From NCBI RefSeq assembly GCF_010671565.1, contig NZ_JAABOQ010000007.1, positions 62,001 through 126,000 on the forward strand: a DNA stretch of 64,000 nucleotides, in the 5' to 3' direction. A program made the translations under genes and the position numbers. The notes under the pieces are model-generated. The model saw nothing but the letters and a program-made list of their open reading frames with translations. It did no database searches and was not told the DNA's origin. The first letter of the stretch is position 1. Every line of letters starts with the position of its first letter. Origin of the DNA: Spongiivirga citrea (lineage in GTDB: Bacteria; Bacteroidota; Bacteroidia; Flavobacteriales; Flavobacteriaceae). Shown here in pieces: positions 51,448-62,056 of the stretch.

Positions 51448-52893
51448 ATGGAGAAGATCATTGATGAACATAAACAAGGTGAAACCCTTGTAACTGAGCA
51501 TAAGAACGAGAATGGCCGTAAGCTTTTTATTGAAAGCTACGGTTGTCAAATGAATTTTAGTGATAGTGAAATTGTTGCTTCTATTTTAGCAAAAGAAGGT
51601 TTTAATACCACTCAGCAATTAGAAGAAGCTGATTTGGTGTTGGTAAATACCTGTTCGATTCGAGATAAGGCAGAGCAAACTGTTCGTAAGCGTCTTGAAA
51701 AATACAATAGTGTTAAGCGCATTAATCCCGGTATGAAGGTGGGCGTTTTAGGTTGTATGGCCGAGCGACTAAAAAGTAAGTTTCTCGATGAGGAAAAGAT
51801 CGTTGATCTTGTTGTCGGCCCAGACGCCTATAAAGATTTACCTAATTTAATTGCTGAAGTTGATGAAGGCAGAAATGCAGTAAATGTTATTTTAAGTAAA
51901 GAAGAGACCTATGGTGATATTTCGCCTGTTCGTTTGCAAAGTAACGGAGTAACCGCATTTGTATCGATCACGCGAGGATGCGATAATATGTGCACTTTTT
52001 GTGTGGTGCCGTTTACTCGAGGACGCGAGCGTAGCCGTGATCCTCAATCTATTTTAGAAGAAGTACAAGAACTTTGGGACAAAGGCTTTAAAGAAGTTAC
52101 ACTGCTGGGCCAAAATGTTGATAGCTATCTATGGTATGGCGGCGGACTTAAAAAAGATTTTAAAAACGCTTCGGAAATGCAAAAAGCAACATCAGTCGAT
52201 TTTGCAAAACTGTTAGATATGGTAGCTATTGCCCAGCCAAAAATGAGAATTCGTTTCTCGACTTCTAACCCGCAAGATATGCATGAGAGTGTGCTACATG
52301 CCATCGCAAAACACCGAAATATTTGCAGCTACATTCACTTGCCCGTGCAAAGTGGTAGCACGCGTATTTTAAAAGAAATGAATCGCCAGCATACGCGTGA
52401 GGAGTATATGGCCCTTATTGATAAGGTTCGGGAAATCATTCCTGACTGTGCGATATCTCAAGATATGATTACTGGCTTTCCAACAGAGACTGAAGAAGAC
52501 CATCAGGATACTTTGAGTTTAATGGAGTATGTGAAATATGATTTCGGTTTCATGTTCGCCTATTCGGAAAGACCAGGCACGCTAGCGGCTAGAAAAATGG
52601 AAGATGATATTCCTGAAGACGTCAAAAAACATCGATTGAATGAGATTATCAATATGCAACAAAAGCACAGTAAATACCGAACCGAGCAATTTTTAGGTAA
52701 AACTGTGGAAGTCTTGATTGAAAAAGAGTCTAAACGCTCTAACAAACATTGGGCCGGTAGAAATTCACAAAACACCATGACCGTTTTCCCGAAAGGCGAT
52801 TATAAGGTTGGTGATTTTGTAATGGTAAAGATTAATGAATGTACAAGTGCTACCTTAATTGGGGAAGCGGTTGGATATTCTGACAATAATTAG
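51448..52893 (+). CDS. miaB: tRNA-2-methylthio-N6-dimethylallyladenosine synthase MiaB
   Basis: MiaB methylthiolates i6A37 in tRNAs reading UNN codons. The 481-residue protein has the N-terminal MTTase cluster cysteines ([32 protein letters not shown]), the radical-SAM motif CDNMCTFC in [25 protein letters not shown], and a C-terminal TRAM domain ([15 protein letters not shown] to the end). It is followed after 5 bp by the sigma-54 activator gene and is probably cotranscribed. Confidence 0.96.
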   Translation: MEKIIDEHKQGETLVTEHKNENGRKLFIESYGCQMNFSDSEIVASILAKEGFNTTQQLEEADLVLVNTCSIRDKAEQTVRKRLEKYNSVKRINPGMKVGVLGCMAERLKSKFLDEEKIVDLVVGPDAYKDLPNLIAEVDEGRNAVNVILSKEETYGDISPVRLQSNGVTAFVSITRGCDNMCTFCVVPFTRGRERSRDPQSILEEVQELWDKGFKEVTLLGQNVDSYLWYGGGLKKDFKNASEMQKATSVDFAKLLDMVAIAQPKMRIRFSTSNPQDMHESVLHAIAKHRNICSYIHLPVQSGSTRILKEMNRQHTREEYMALIDKVREIIPDCAISQDMITGFPTETEEDHQDTLSLMEYVKYDFGFMFAYSERPGTLAARKMEDDIPEDVKKHRLNEIINMQQKHSKYRTEQFLGKTVEVLIEKESKRSNKHWAGRNSQNTMTVFPKGDYKVGDFVMVKINECTSATLIGEAVGYSDNN

Positions 52894-52898
52894 AAAAA

Positions 52899-54173
52899 AT
52901 GGAAAACATTCAATCCATAAAACAACGCTTTGAAATCATTGGTAACGACGCCAAACTAAATCGCACTATAGAAAAAGCGATTCAGGTGGCTCCTACTGAT
53001 ATTTCAGTTTTGGTTACAGGAGAAAGTGGTGTTGGTAAAGAAAGTATTCCTAAAATAATACACTCACTTTCGCATAGAAAACATGCAAAGTACATTGCCG
53101 TTAACTGCGGTGCTATTCCTGAAGGAACCATAGACAGTGAGCTTTTTGGGCACGAAAAAGGTGCTTTTACGGGCGCTACTTCTACTCGAAGTGGATACTT
53201 TGAAGTTGCTGATGGCGGAACAATCTTTTTAGATGAAGTAGGCGAATTACCTCTGACTACTCAAGTACGTTTATTACGTGTTTTAGAGAATGGAGAGTTC
53301 CTAAAAGTTGGCTCCTCTAAGGTGCAAAAAACAGATGTACGCATTGTTGCAGCGACAAATATTCAAATGTCCGAAGCGATTCAAAAAGGAAAATTTCGTG
53401 AAGATTTATATTACCGTTTAAGTACCGTAGAAATTCACCTACCGCCGCTTCGCGATCGCAAAGAAGACATTCACTTATTATTTAGAAAGTTCGCATCTGA
53501 CTTTGCACAGAAATATAAAATGCCAACCATACGGCTGGATGATAATGCGGTGCAACTGCTATTGCAATATCGCTGGGGTGGGAATATTAGACAGTTACGG
53601 AATGTAGCCGAACAGATCTCGGTATTAGAACAAAATAGAGCTATTTCATATGAGACCCTTCGCACCTATTTGCCTGATGCAGGAAAAAACCTGCCTGCGG
53701 TAATCAATTCTGATAAAAAAGAAAGTGATTTTAGCTCAGAACGCGAGATATTATACAAGGTCTTATTCGACATGAAAGCCGACCTGAATGACCTCAAAAA
53801 ATTGACAATGGAGTTGATGAAAGGTGGGGATTCAGAAAAAGTTCAGGAAGAAAATGAAGGTTTGATTCAGAAAATTTATGGTGAGGAAAAACAGACCACA
53901 AAGTCTGCCGACGACTATGAAGAGTTAGAAGTTTTACATATTCCTCAACAAAGCACTGTGAGTGATACGGTTGTATATCATGAACCTCAGCAAGATAAAT
54001 ATCATTTTGCCGAAGAGATTGAAGAAGAAGAAACATTATCCCTTCATGAAAAAGAGCTAGAGCTTATCAAAAAAGCATTGGAACGAAATCGCGGCAAACG
54101 AAAAGCTGCGGCGGACGAATTAGGAATTTCGGAACGCACATTGTATCGAAAGATCAAGCAATTCGATTTGTAA
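52899..54173 (+). CDS. Sigma-54-dependent activator without receiver domain
   Basis: The 424-residue protein begins almost directly with the AAA+ domain: Walker A GESGVGKES (41-49), the sigma-54-contacting GAFTGA loop (88-93), Walker B GGTIFLDEVGE (106-116) and the arginine-finger segment REDLYYRLSTVEIHLPPLRDR. After an acidic linker (about 270-375) comes a Fis-type HTH (RNRGKRKAAADELGISERTLYRKIKQF). Because no receiver, GAF or PAS domain is present, activity is controlled by amount, partner or the linker. It lies between miaB and lptE, an arrangement common in flavobacteria. Confidence 0.93.
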   Translation: MENIQSIKQRFEIIGNDAKLNRTIEKAIQVAPTDISVLVTGESGVGKESIPKIIHSLSHRKHAKYIAVNCGAIPEGTIDSELFGHEKGAFTGATSTRSGYFEVADGGTIFLDEVGELPLTTQVRLLRVLENGEFLKVGSSKVQKTDVRIVAATNIQMSEAIQKGKFREDLYYRLSTVEIHLPPLRDRKEDIHLLFRKFASDFAQKYKMPTIRLDDNAVQLLLQYRWGGNIRQLRNVAEQISVLEQNRAISYETLRTYLPDAGKNLPAVINSDKKESDFSSEREILYKVLFDMKADLNDLKKLTMELMKGGDSEKVQEENEGLIQKIYGEEKQTTKSADDYEELEVLHIPQQSTVSDTVVYHEPQQDKYHFAEEIEEEETLSLHEKELELIKKALERNRGKRKAAADELGISERTLYRKIKQFDL

Positions 54174-54229
54174 CTCCTAATTTTTACAAAAAAATTTCAG
54201 TCATCAACCAAAATTCGCTAAACTGCGAC

Positions 54230-54733
54230 ATGAATTTCCGGTATTTATATGTTTTAGTTGTAGCTACTTTAATCTTCGATAGTTGTAAATATTATAATTT
54301 CACGGATGGAAACATTGGGGATGCTAGAACATTTCAAGTATTGTATATTCGAAATGAAGCGCCAGTTATTACACCAGGCTTAGATCGAGATTTTACAACC
54401 GCCCTACAAAATCGCATTGAAAATCAAACAACTTTAAGTCAAGATAATTATGAATCTGACATCATATACGAAGGTGAAATAGTTGAATATCACATTTCTC
54501 CTTTGTCCGCAATTGCAGACGCAAATCGAGGAGCGGCACAAAATAGATTAACGATGACAGTCAACATTCGATTTTTTAACAAGTTGAAAAAACAAAATGA
54601 TTTTGAGAAGCGTTTTTCCTTCTTCTCTGATTTTTCAGCAGCTACTAGCATTGCATCTGTAAGGCAATCGTTGCATGAAGAAATATTTGAGCGTATTACT
54701 CAAGATGTTTTTCAAGAGTCATTTGTTCGATAA
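54230..54733 (+). CDS. lptE: LptE-family LPS assembly lipoprotein, copy 1
   Basis: The 167-residue protein is a LptE-like plug of the LptD LPS translocon. It has a lipoprotein-like N-terminus with Cys19 (ATLIFDSCKYY; the -2 Asp makes the lipobox weak) and then YNFTDGNIGDARTFQV. The core is RNEAPVITPGLDRDFTTALQNRI, YEGEIVEYHISPLSAIADANRGAAQNRLTMTVNIRFFN and the C-terminal FERITQDVFQESF. It is followed after 26 bp by a highly similar second copy. Confidence 0.88.
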   Translation: MNFRYLYVLVVATLIFDSCKYYNFTDGNIGDARTFQVLYIRNEAPVITPGLDRDFTTALQNRIENQTTLSQDNYESDIIYEGEIVEYHISPLSAIADANRGAAQNRLTMTVNIRFFNKLKKQNDFEKRFSFFSDFSAATSIASVRQSLHEEIFERITQDVFQESFVR

Positions 54734-54759
54734 TTAATTTAAAATCCCTAAACTGCGGT

Positions 54760-55266
54760 ATGAAGAAGCAACTCATCTATTTTTTCTTAGCAACGACATT
54801 CCTATTAGGAGGTTGCAAATACTACAATTTTACAGGTGGTGACACTGGAGATGCCAAGTCATTTCAAGTAACATTTATTCGAAATGAAGCGCCTATTTTC
54901 ACTCCAGGTCTAGACAGGGATTTTACCACAGCATTGCAAGATCGAATTCAGGATCAAACCAATTTGACGCAGACCAACAGTAATCCAGATTTATTGTATG
55001 AAGGTGAAATCGTTGAGTATCGAATTTCTCCACTTTCAGCAATCGCTGATGCAAATCGTGGGGCTGCACAAAATAGGCTTACAATGACCGTTAATATCAG
55101 ATTCTTTAATAAGATTAAGTCTGAATATGACTTTGAAAAGCGATTCTCATTTTTTTCAGATTTTCCGGCTGCAACGAGTATCGCATCGGTGAGACAAACG
55201 CTGCATGATGAAATTTTTGAGCGTATTACACAGGATGTCTTTCAAGAAGCTTTTTCAAATTGGTAG
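54760..55266 (+). CDS. lptE: LptE-family LPS assembly lipoprotein, copy 2
   Basis: The 168-residue protein is a close paralog of the upstream gene, identical over long stretches such as ISPLSAIADANRGAAQNRL. It has a stronger lipobox (FLLGGC, Cys19), making it the better candidate for the functional outer-membrane LptE. The differences are concentrated in the signal sequence and the region QDQTNLTQTNSNPDLL. The stop codon is immediately followed by the ATG of the next gene. Confidence 0.88.
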   Translation: MKKQLIYFFLATTFLLGGCKYYNFTGGDTGDAKSFQVTFIRNEAPIFTPGLDRDFTTALQDRIQDQTNLTQTNSNPDLLYEGEIVEYRISPLSAIADANRGAAQNRLTMTVNIRFFNKIKSEYDFEKRFSFFSDFPAATSIASVRQTLHDEIFERITQDVFQEAFSNW

Positions 55267-56226
55267 ATGAATATATCCGATTTTACATATCTGTTAAAAG
55301 AACCCGATGCGATCAATGAAGACCAAACGGAAGCCATTGAATCGATCATCAAACAATACCCCTATTTTCAAGCGGCACGTGCTATTTTTTTAAAAGGGCT
55401 AAAGAATCAAGAGAGCTTTCGGTATAATGACCAACTAAAGGTTACAGCTGCCCATTCTGCTGATCGTACTGTTTTGTTCGATTTTATTACTTCCGATGCT
55501 TTTAAGAAACCGGTAATTTCGGCTTCGCTTAAGGAAAAAGATCCGATGCAAATTGAAGTGCAAGCTTTCGAAGAAGTTGCAAGTGAATATACAGAACTTA
55601 GTGCCGAAGATAAAGTGGTCGATAAAACCATTTCAGAATCGACTAGAATTACTGAAAAGACAGTAGAAAGTCAACCCGAAATTGAAGAAGAAATAGTTGA
55701 AGTTTCAAAAGAAATCCCCACTTCTAAACCAGAAACTGACGTTTTAGAGATCGATAAGCCGTTAGAATTTGATAAGAATGAGCGTTTTTCTTTTAATCAA
55801 TGGTTGCAATTATCATCAGTAAAACCCATCGTCAGAGAGGCAGCAAAAAGCACCGAAAAAGAGATTGAAGAACCTACTAGAAAGATAGAAGAAACCAAGA
55901 CTAAAGTATCTGCGGAAGAAGAAAAAACACCCTCATCTAAATCGCCAAGTTTTGAGGAAAAAATGGCCCTTATCGACCGATTTATTGAAAATAATCCTAA
56001 GATAAAACCTGCTAAAGAAACCATACCTATGGAGAATTTGGCAGAGGGTAATTTAGTTGACAGAAATGAGCTTGCAACTGAGACCTTAGCGAAGGTTTAT
56101 TTGGCTCAAAAGAAGTATAAAAAAGCAATTCAAGCTTACAAAATTTTAAGTTTGAAATATCCAGAAAAAAATAGTTTCTTTGCAGACCGAATTCAGGAAA
56201 TAAAAAATATAAAGAAAAATAATTAA
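55267..56226 (+). CDS. Conserved flavobacterial protein with TPR-like C-terminus
   Basis: The 319-residue cytosolic protein has an N-terminal helical part (TEAIESIIKQYPYFQAARAIFLKGLKNQESFRYNDQLKVTAAHSADRTVLFDFI), a long acidic, low-complexity linker (about 100-240, rich in Glu and Lys), and a C-terminal tetratricopeptide-like unit (LATETLAKVYLAQKKYKKAIQAYKILSLKYPEKNSFFADRI). This layout is common next to lptE and secG in flavobacteria. The function is unknown; a scaffolding role at the envelope is possible. Confidence 0.75.
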   Translation: MNISDFTYLLKEPDAINEDQTEAIESIIKQYPYFQAARAIFLKGLKNQESFRYNDQLKVTAAHSADRTVLFDFITSDAFKKPVISASLKEKDPMQIEVQAFEEVASEYTELSAEDKVVDKTISESTRITEKTVESQPEIEEEIVEVSKEIPTSKPETDVLEIDKPLEFDKNERFSFNQWLQLSSVKPIVREAAKSTEKEIEEPTRKIEETKTKVSAEEEKTPSSKSPSFEEKMALIDRFIENNPKIKPAKETIPMENLAEGNLVDRNELATETLAKVYLAQKKYKKAIQAYKILSLKYPEKNSFFADRIQEIKNIKKNN

Positions 56227-56237
56227 GGTTTTAAACC

Positions 56238-56579
56238 ATGAGTACATATACAATTTTTTTGGTGTTGATAGTGATCGTTGCGTTTTTGTTGGTAGTTGTA
56301 ATTATGGTACAAAATCCTAAAGGTGGCGGACTTTCATCTTCTTTTGGAGGTGGCGGATCAACGCAAATAGGAGGAGTTCAAAAAACAACAGACTTTTTAG
56401 ATAAAAGTACTTGGGCATTGGGTGCTATTTTATTAGCACTAATTTTAATAGCGAATTTTACATTACCAAAAAATGATGCACCTGTAGAATCTAAATTACT
56501 AGATGGTGATGAAAATGTTCTTCCAGAAGCGCCAACAAGTCCGCTTGAGGATAACGAAAATACTGACGGAGCAGAATAA
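56238..56579 (+). CDS. secG: Preprotein translocase subunit SecG
   Basis: The 113-residue protein has two membrane helices (YTIFLVLIVIVAFLLVVVIMV and STWALGAILLALILIANFTL) with the SecG loop QNPKGGGLSSSFGGGGSTQIGG between them. The C-terminal tail is acidic (DGDENVLPEAPTSPLEDNENTDGAE). It ends the miaB-secG cluster and is followed by a strong terminator. Confidence 0.94.
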   Translation: MSTYTIFLVLIVIVAFLLVVVIMVQNPKGGGLSSSFGGGGSTQIGGVQKTTDFLDKSTWALGAILLALILIANFTLPKNDAPVESKLLDGDENVLPEAPTSPLEDNENTDGAE

Positions 56580-56603
56580 CAGATTTTAAATCTGATAACC
56601 AAT

Positions 56604-56633
56604 AAATGCCAGCATGTCATAGTGCTGGCATTT
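56604..56633 (+). terminator. Terminator after secG
   Basis: AAATGCCAGCA (56604-56614) and TGCTGGCATTT (56623-56633) pair perfectly around an 8-nt loop and are followed by a T-rich run. It separates the miaB-secG cluster from groES. Confidence 0.9.
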
Positions 56634-56672
56634 TTTATTTCAAAATGTCAGTTTTTCGCTGCTTACAGTGAC

Positions 56673-56688
56673 TTGGCATAGTTTCTGA
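56673..56688 (+). promoter_or_regulatory. Possible sigma-54 promoter of groES-groEL
   Basis: TTGGCATAGTTTCTGA places GG and GA exactly 10 bp apart, close to the GG-N10-GC -24/-12 pattern of sigma-54, with GA instead of GC. Initiation would fall near 56700, 37 nt upstream of groES. A TGTCAG half-site lies 27 bp upstream. No CIRCE element is seen. The call rests on one mismatched motif. Confidence 0.35.
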
Positions 56689-56736
56689 CTTGCTTGGTTG
56701 AAAACAATAAAATTAACAATCGAAAATTTATAACAC

Positions 56737-57012
56737 ATGGCTTTAAACATTAAACCACTTGCAGATCGCGTGGTAGTAGAACCATTACCAGCTGAAACAC
56801 AAACAGCATCTGGCCTTTATATTCCTGACACTGCTCAGGAAAAACAGCAAAAAGGAAAAGTTGTTGCCGTAGGTCCAGGTAAAAAAGATGAACCTTTAAC
56901 TGTTAAGCCTGGCGATACTGTTTTATACGGAAAGTATTCCGGCTCTGAATTAAAGTTCGATGGCACTGATTATATGATTATGCGAGAGGATGATATACTA
57001 GCGATTATTTAA
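56737..57012 (+). CDS. groES: Co-chaperonin GroES
   Basis: The 91-residue protein is the lid of the GroEL folding chamber. It has [44 protein letters not shown] with the mobile loop and [35 protein letters not shown]. Length is normal. The 125-bp gap to groEL is longer than usual and contains an inverted repeat. Confidence 0.98.
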   Translation: MALNIKPLADRVVVEPLPAETQTASGLYIPDTAQEKQQKGKVVAVGPGKKDEPLTVKPGDTVLYGKYSGSELKFDGTDYMIMREDDILAII

Positions 57013-57040
57013 TCGCAATTTCCAAAAAAAACTAAAAACA

Positions 57041-57098
57041 CAAATTCCAATTTTTTAATTGTCAGTTCTAATTCCACTATGTTGGGATTTGGAATTTG
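57041..57098. repeat. Inverted repeat between groES and groEL
   Basis: CAAATTCCAA (57041-57050) and TTGGAATTTG (57089-57098) are exact reverse complements with a 38-nt loop. The surrounding AT-rich text is of the type often dispersed in flavobacterial intergenic regions. It may be a repeat insertion or fold as an mRNA processing site between the two genes. Confidence 0.5.
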
Positions 57099-57125
57099 AA
57101 CATTGAAAATTTAATTTTTTTCTAA

Positions 57126-58769
<1,644 letters not shown>

Positions 58770-58816
58770 GTCGCGGCGCGACAGGCATTATTGGGCTGGT
58801 CAGCTTTCAATATTAC

Positions 58817-58850
58817 AAACCCCACAAGTCATTTTGTACTTGTGGGGTTT
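58817..58850 (+). terminator. Terminator after groEL
   Basis: AAACCCCACAAGT (58817-58829) and ACTTGTGGGGTTT (58838-58850) pair perfectly around an 8-nt loop and are followed by a T-rich run (58848-58859). Confidence 0.92.
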
Positions 58851-58874
58851 TTGTTTTTTATCTTTCTCAGAATT

Positions 58875-58896
58875 CCTTCCCCTTGTTAGGGGAAGG
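58875..58896. repeat. REP-like G/C-rich palindrome, copy 2
   Basis: CCTTCCCCT (58875-58883) and AGGGGAAGG (58888-58896) flank a TGTT centre. The right flank TGGGCCAGCCGATAGGCGGGG is unusually G/C-rich for this genome. It lies in the gap after groEL. Confidence 0.6.
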
Positions 58897-59045
58897 TGGG
58901 CCAGCCGATAGGCGGGGCTCGGAAGGGGTAAAATCCAAATTTCTTAATTTGACTGCTTTTAATTTGGATTAACTAGACCCAAAGATTTTTAGAGTCCCTC
59001 TCATTAAATCATAATTTATTAGCTTTAAACAAACTAACCTCAACA

Positions 59046-59708
59046 ATGAAAAAAATAAAGTGGAGTTATGCCTTTGGTGAAATCTTAATAGTCATTCTTG
59101 GTATTTCTATTGCATTTAGCATGAACAAATGCGCTGAAGAAAGCAGAGACAACAAGCTAAAAAAACAATATATAGAAAGCCTAATTAGCGATTTGGACGC
59201 TGATAAAAAACAGCTCACAGAATTAGTTGGTTCCATGCAAGAAAAGTTAGAAACCATACAACCCCTATTAACCCAATTAGACACTAATGCACCTGAAAAA
59301 CAAAAATTGATTAGAAATGTTATGAGCGCAGCTATTATTCATCAATTTATTCCCAGAAAAGCAACCTTTAACACCCTAGTTAACTCAGGTGATCTTAAGC
59401 TCATAGAAGATATTGAACTTAAAAAGGATATCGACAACCATTATACCAAGAGCTATACACAGTTTCAAAATGCCAACTTTCGAGTTGAAAATATCAACAA
59501 AGAATATTTAGCTGACTATTTTATTTATAATGATTTTGCAACCTTAAAAATAGAATCGGGGAAACAATTCACTTTTAAAGATGAGAATTTACTTAAGGGG
59601 ATTTTTAATAGCACGTTTTATGCTGTTAAATACAAAATTCTAAGAGCTCAAGAAAGTATAAAAAGCTGTAAAAATCTGATAGAAAAACTTAAAGAAGAGT
59701 TAGAATAA
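59046..59708 (+). CDS. DUF6090-like membrane-anchored coiled-coil protein
   Basis: The 220-residue protein has an N-terminal signal anchor (WSYAFGEILIVILGISIAFSMN) followed by the charged segment KCAEESRDNKLKKQYIESLISDLDADKKQL. The GEIxxVxxGIxIAxxxN-type start matches DUF6090 proteins. The rest is helical, with predicted coiled coil (QLTELVGSMQEKLETIQPLL), and shows IPRKATFNTLVNSGDLKLIEDIELKK. Function unknown. It is convergent with the small membrane protein at 59721. Confidence 0.7.
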   Translation: MKKIKWSYAFGEILIVILGISIAFSMNKCAEESRDNKLKKQYIESLISDLDADKKQLTELVGSMQEKLETIQPLLTQLDTNAPEKQKLIRNVMSAAIIHQFIPRKATFNTLVNSGDLKLIEDIELKKDIDNHYTKSYTQFQNANFRVENINKEYLADYFIYNDFATLKIESGKQFTFKDENLLKGIFNSTFYAVKYKILRAQESIKSCKNLIEKLKEELE

Positions 59709-59720
59709 AATCCTGATTAT

Positions 59721-60080
59721 CTATTTACTTAATCCCGCGAACAAAAAACAAAAAGCAGCTAAAGACAATAACAACCCAGGCACTATCCCGCCTATGAAAA
59801 ACCCTAATAAGGCGTCGATAAATACAAGTATCGCTATTGTTACTAGGACTTTTTTACTAGCCGGACCTAAAAAGAATGCCAAAAACCCAAAAGCTGCAAG
59901 CCCAAGCAAATGTATTGATGGATGAATAAATAATGTTGGCACAATATCTTTCAAAAAATCTTCGGTATTCGACGAGTGAATCATTTCAGAAATATAAGAG
60001 TAACCGCTACCATGAAATAGTGCCATTATGATTAAGAATATACCTCCAAAAATATTTGAAATTTTCGCTAGTTGACTCAT
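59721..60080 (-). CDS. Small four-TM membrane protein
   Basis: The 119-residue protein has about four membrane helices (IFGGIFLIIMALFHGSGYSYI, the segment SIHLLGLAAFGFLAFFLG, VLVTIAILVFIDALLGFFIGG, and LLLSLAAFCFLFAGL). No family is recognised. Conserved polar residues in FHGSGY could be functional. It is separated from the outer-membrane protein gene by 58 bp and may be read with it. Confidence 0.65.
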   Translation of the reverse strand: MSQLAKISNIFGGIFLIIMALFHGSGYSYISEMIHSSNTEDFLKDIVPTLFIHPSIHLLGLAAFGFLAFFLGPASKKVLVTIAILVFIDALLGFFIGGIVPGLLLSLAAFCFLFAGLSK

Positions 60081-60138
60081 TAAGTTCTATTGATAGTTTA
60101 AAAACTGGAACATTTGATGGTGCTCCAGCTTTATGCTC

Positions 60139-61242
60139 TTAATCCATATCAAATCGGACACCAACTGATATATTTCGTTGTTCGATTACCTGATCTTTAA
60201 AAAGAGGGTTCAGATCATATTTAGCATACACTCCCACCGTCCCGATCGCGGCATAGGCACTTAAACCATAGACCAATTTGTTCACTTGATAATCACGCTT
60301 GATCTTGTCTTTTACTCGATCACCGTCTCTACGGTATTTTAATTTTTGACGTGTCCCGATATTGAATCCTGCATACCCACCAACACCAATTTTAAAATGT
60401 CTGCGTGTGTAGTAGCGTACATAATCATCGCGTTCCCTTTTACTTGAACTACCAAATTCAAAGTGGACGGGCACTACCAAATTATCCGTTCTAAACTTCG
60501 ACTTATTTAGCTCCTCTGAAAATTCTTCTAAGGCAATCGTTCCATTATTATCAACAAAATATTGATTGTTATCTGGCTTTAATCCATTCCACTGAAAAGA
60601 AATTCCATACTTAAATCGCAGCCAGTTTGTATTGTCAAACACACGTGTTCTCCAAGCCCAGCCCAACTCTAAAAATCGAGAGCCAACAAATTTATAAGGA
60701 GAATCGCCGAGTTCTTCTCCATCAATAATGGTATTATTCAATCCTACCGCAACTACAAATTGTGAATAGGTGCGACGATCATATCTAAAATTATTACCAT
60801 TAATACTCCAAAACCGATCATCATTTGAGCGATATACACGTTCACTACGTTCGTTATCGTAATTGTTCTTTTTAGTATATGTTTTCTCCTCATTTAAATA
60901 CACCCACTCTCCAGTCGATTCTTTTGTAGGACTTACTGTTCTTGGCAGTTGTCTTTCTAGCAATGCTATTTGATTATCAAGAATTGCAATTCTGTTTTCA
61001 ATATTGAGTGCTCTAACTCGGGCTGCTTCTTTTTTCAAAGCTTGGGCCTCTTCTAAAGTAATTTCTTTCTTGTTGAGTCGTTCGTTAATTACTTCAACTT
61101 CTTTTTTTAAGGCCTCACGCTCTTCTGAGGCTACTAAGGAACGCTCTTTTTTAAGTGTTTTGATCTTGTCTTGTGGCTGTTCTTGAGCTACTGCTCCTAC
61201 AATGAAGAGGCAGCTAACGACGATAAGTAATAAATGTCTCAT
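60139..61242 (-). CDS. Outer-membrane beta-barrel protein with N-terminal coiled coil
   Basis: The 367-residue protein has a signal peptide (LLLIVVSCLFIVGAVAQ). A charged heptad-like coiled coil follows (about 25-95: KIKTLKKERSLVASEEREALKKEVEVINERLNKKEITLEEAQALKKE and on), then a C-terminal barrel domain with aromatic-rich strands (YSQFVVAVGLNNTIIDG, FLELGWAWRTRVF, KFGISFQWNGL-like, SVGVRFDMD at the end). The coiled coil in the periplasm could contact peptidoglycan or a partner. Downstream of the sigma-factor and anti-sigma-like genes, it is a probable target or output of that circuit. Confidence 0.72.
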   Translation of the reverse strand: MRHLLLIVVSCLFIVGAVAQEQPQDKIKTLKKERSLVASEEREALKKEVEVINERLNKKEITLEEAQALKKEAARVRALNIENRIAILDNQIALLERQLPRTVSPTKESTGEWVYLNEEKTYTKKNNYDNERSERVYRSNDDRFWSINGNNFRYDRRTYSQFVVAVGLNNTIIDGEELGDSPYKFVGSRFLELGWAWRTRVFDNTNWLRFKYGISFQWNGLKPDNNQYFVDNNGTIALEEFSEELNKSKFRTDNLVVPVHFEFGSSSKRERDDYVRYYTRRHFKIGVGGYAGFNIGTRQKLKYRRDGDRVKDKIKRDYQVNKLVYGLSAYAAIGTVGVYAKYDLNPLFKDQVIEQRNISVGVRFDMD

Positions 61243-61345
61243 GTTTGATTGTTGATTGTATCTGAGTTATTTCCCTCTTCGATATGGAAGAGGGAAAGCT
61301 AACTCAAATTGATTGATGAAAGATTAAAATAATTAAAACAATAAA

Positions 61346-62056
61346 TTAATTGTTACGATTGGCCACAGCAGTTCTAGTTTTGTTGAACCCGTTCTTAAGA
61401 GCCTCAAAGACCCGATCTCTGAAGGTACGCTCAAGTTCAGCTTCAACATCTAATAACAAGGCATTGGCATCAACTGTTTTTGTATTTTGATTCATTATAG
61501 ATTGTAATTGTATATCTCGTTCTGCTGATGCAAGAAGTGCTTCCACCTCAGCATCCGTAATTGAATCTTTTTCATTTTTTAAGCGTTGAACCTCAGCAAC
61601 AACTTCCGCTACTTTAGTGTCAAAGTAATTCATGGTCTCAGTATCCTGATTAGCGACTTCAATAGTATTTTTTACTTCCTCTTTTGCTAATTGCGCTGGT
61701 TCCTCACTCACCTTTTTTGGAACTGCTACTATATTGATTTTTGATTGTTTTTCCAATGGAATGATTACTTGATCTTCAACATTTTTGATAGGCTCATCTT
61801 TTTTAATATCGAATTCTTCTTCTACAATTTGCTGATCTATTAATTCAACTTCTCTTTGATCAAATTGATACCATAATAATGTACCCAGCAAACCGACCAT
61901 ACAAGCAGCTACAGCGTATTTCCAAAATGCAATTCCCTTCTTGTCATTTTCGCCATCTAACTGCTCGCTCAAGCGCTGCCAAGCATCAGCTGAGGGATTT
62001 ATTTCCCGATCGCCTAACTGCTTTTTAACTTGATCTTCAAACCTATGCTGTGCCAT
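61346..62056 (-). CDS. Single-TM anti-sigma-like protein
   Basis: The start at 62054-62056 (MAQHRFEDQVKKQLGDREINPSADAWQRLSEQL) gives 236 residues. The N-terminal region before the helix resembles small anti-sigma factors of Bacteroidota, followed by one membrane helix (FWKYAVAACMVGLLGTLLWY) and a long charged periplasmic part rich in Glu and Lys with predicted coiled coil. It overlaps the sigma-factor gene by 14 bp, which is the usual sigma/anti-sigma arrangement. No zinc anti-sigma (ZAS) motif is seen. Confidence 0.65.
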   Translation of the reverse strand: MAQHRFEDQVKKQLGDREINPSADAWQRLSEQLDGENDKKGIAFWKYAVAACMVGLLGTLLWYQFDQREVELIDQQIVEEEFDIKKDEPIKNVEDQVIIPLEKQSKINIVAVPKKVSEEPAQLAKEEVKNTIEVANQDTETMNYFDTKVAEVVAEVQRLKNEKDSITDAEVEALLASAERDIQLQSIMNQNTKTVDANALLLDVEAELERTFRDRVFEALKNGFNKTRTAVANRNN

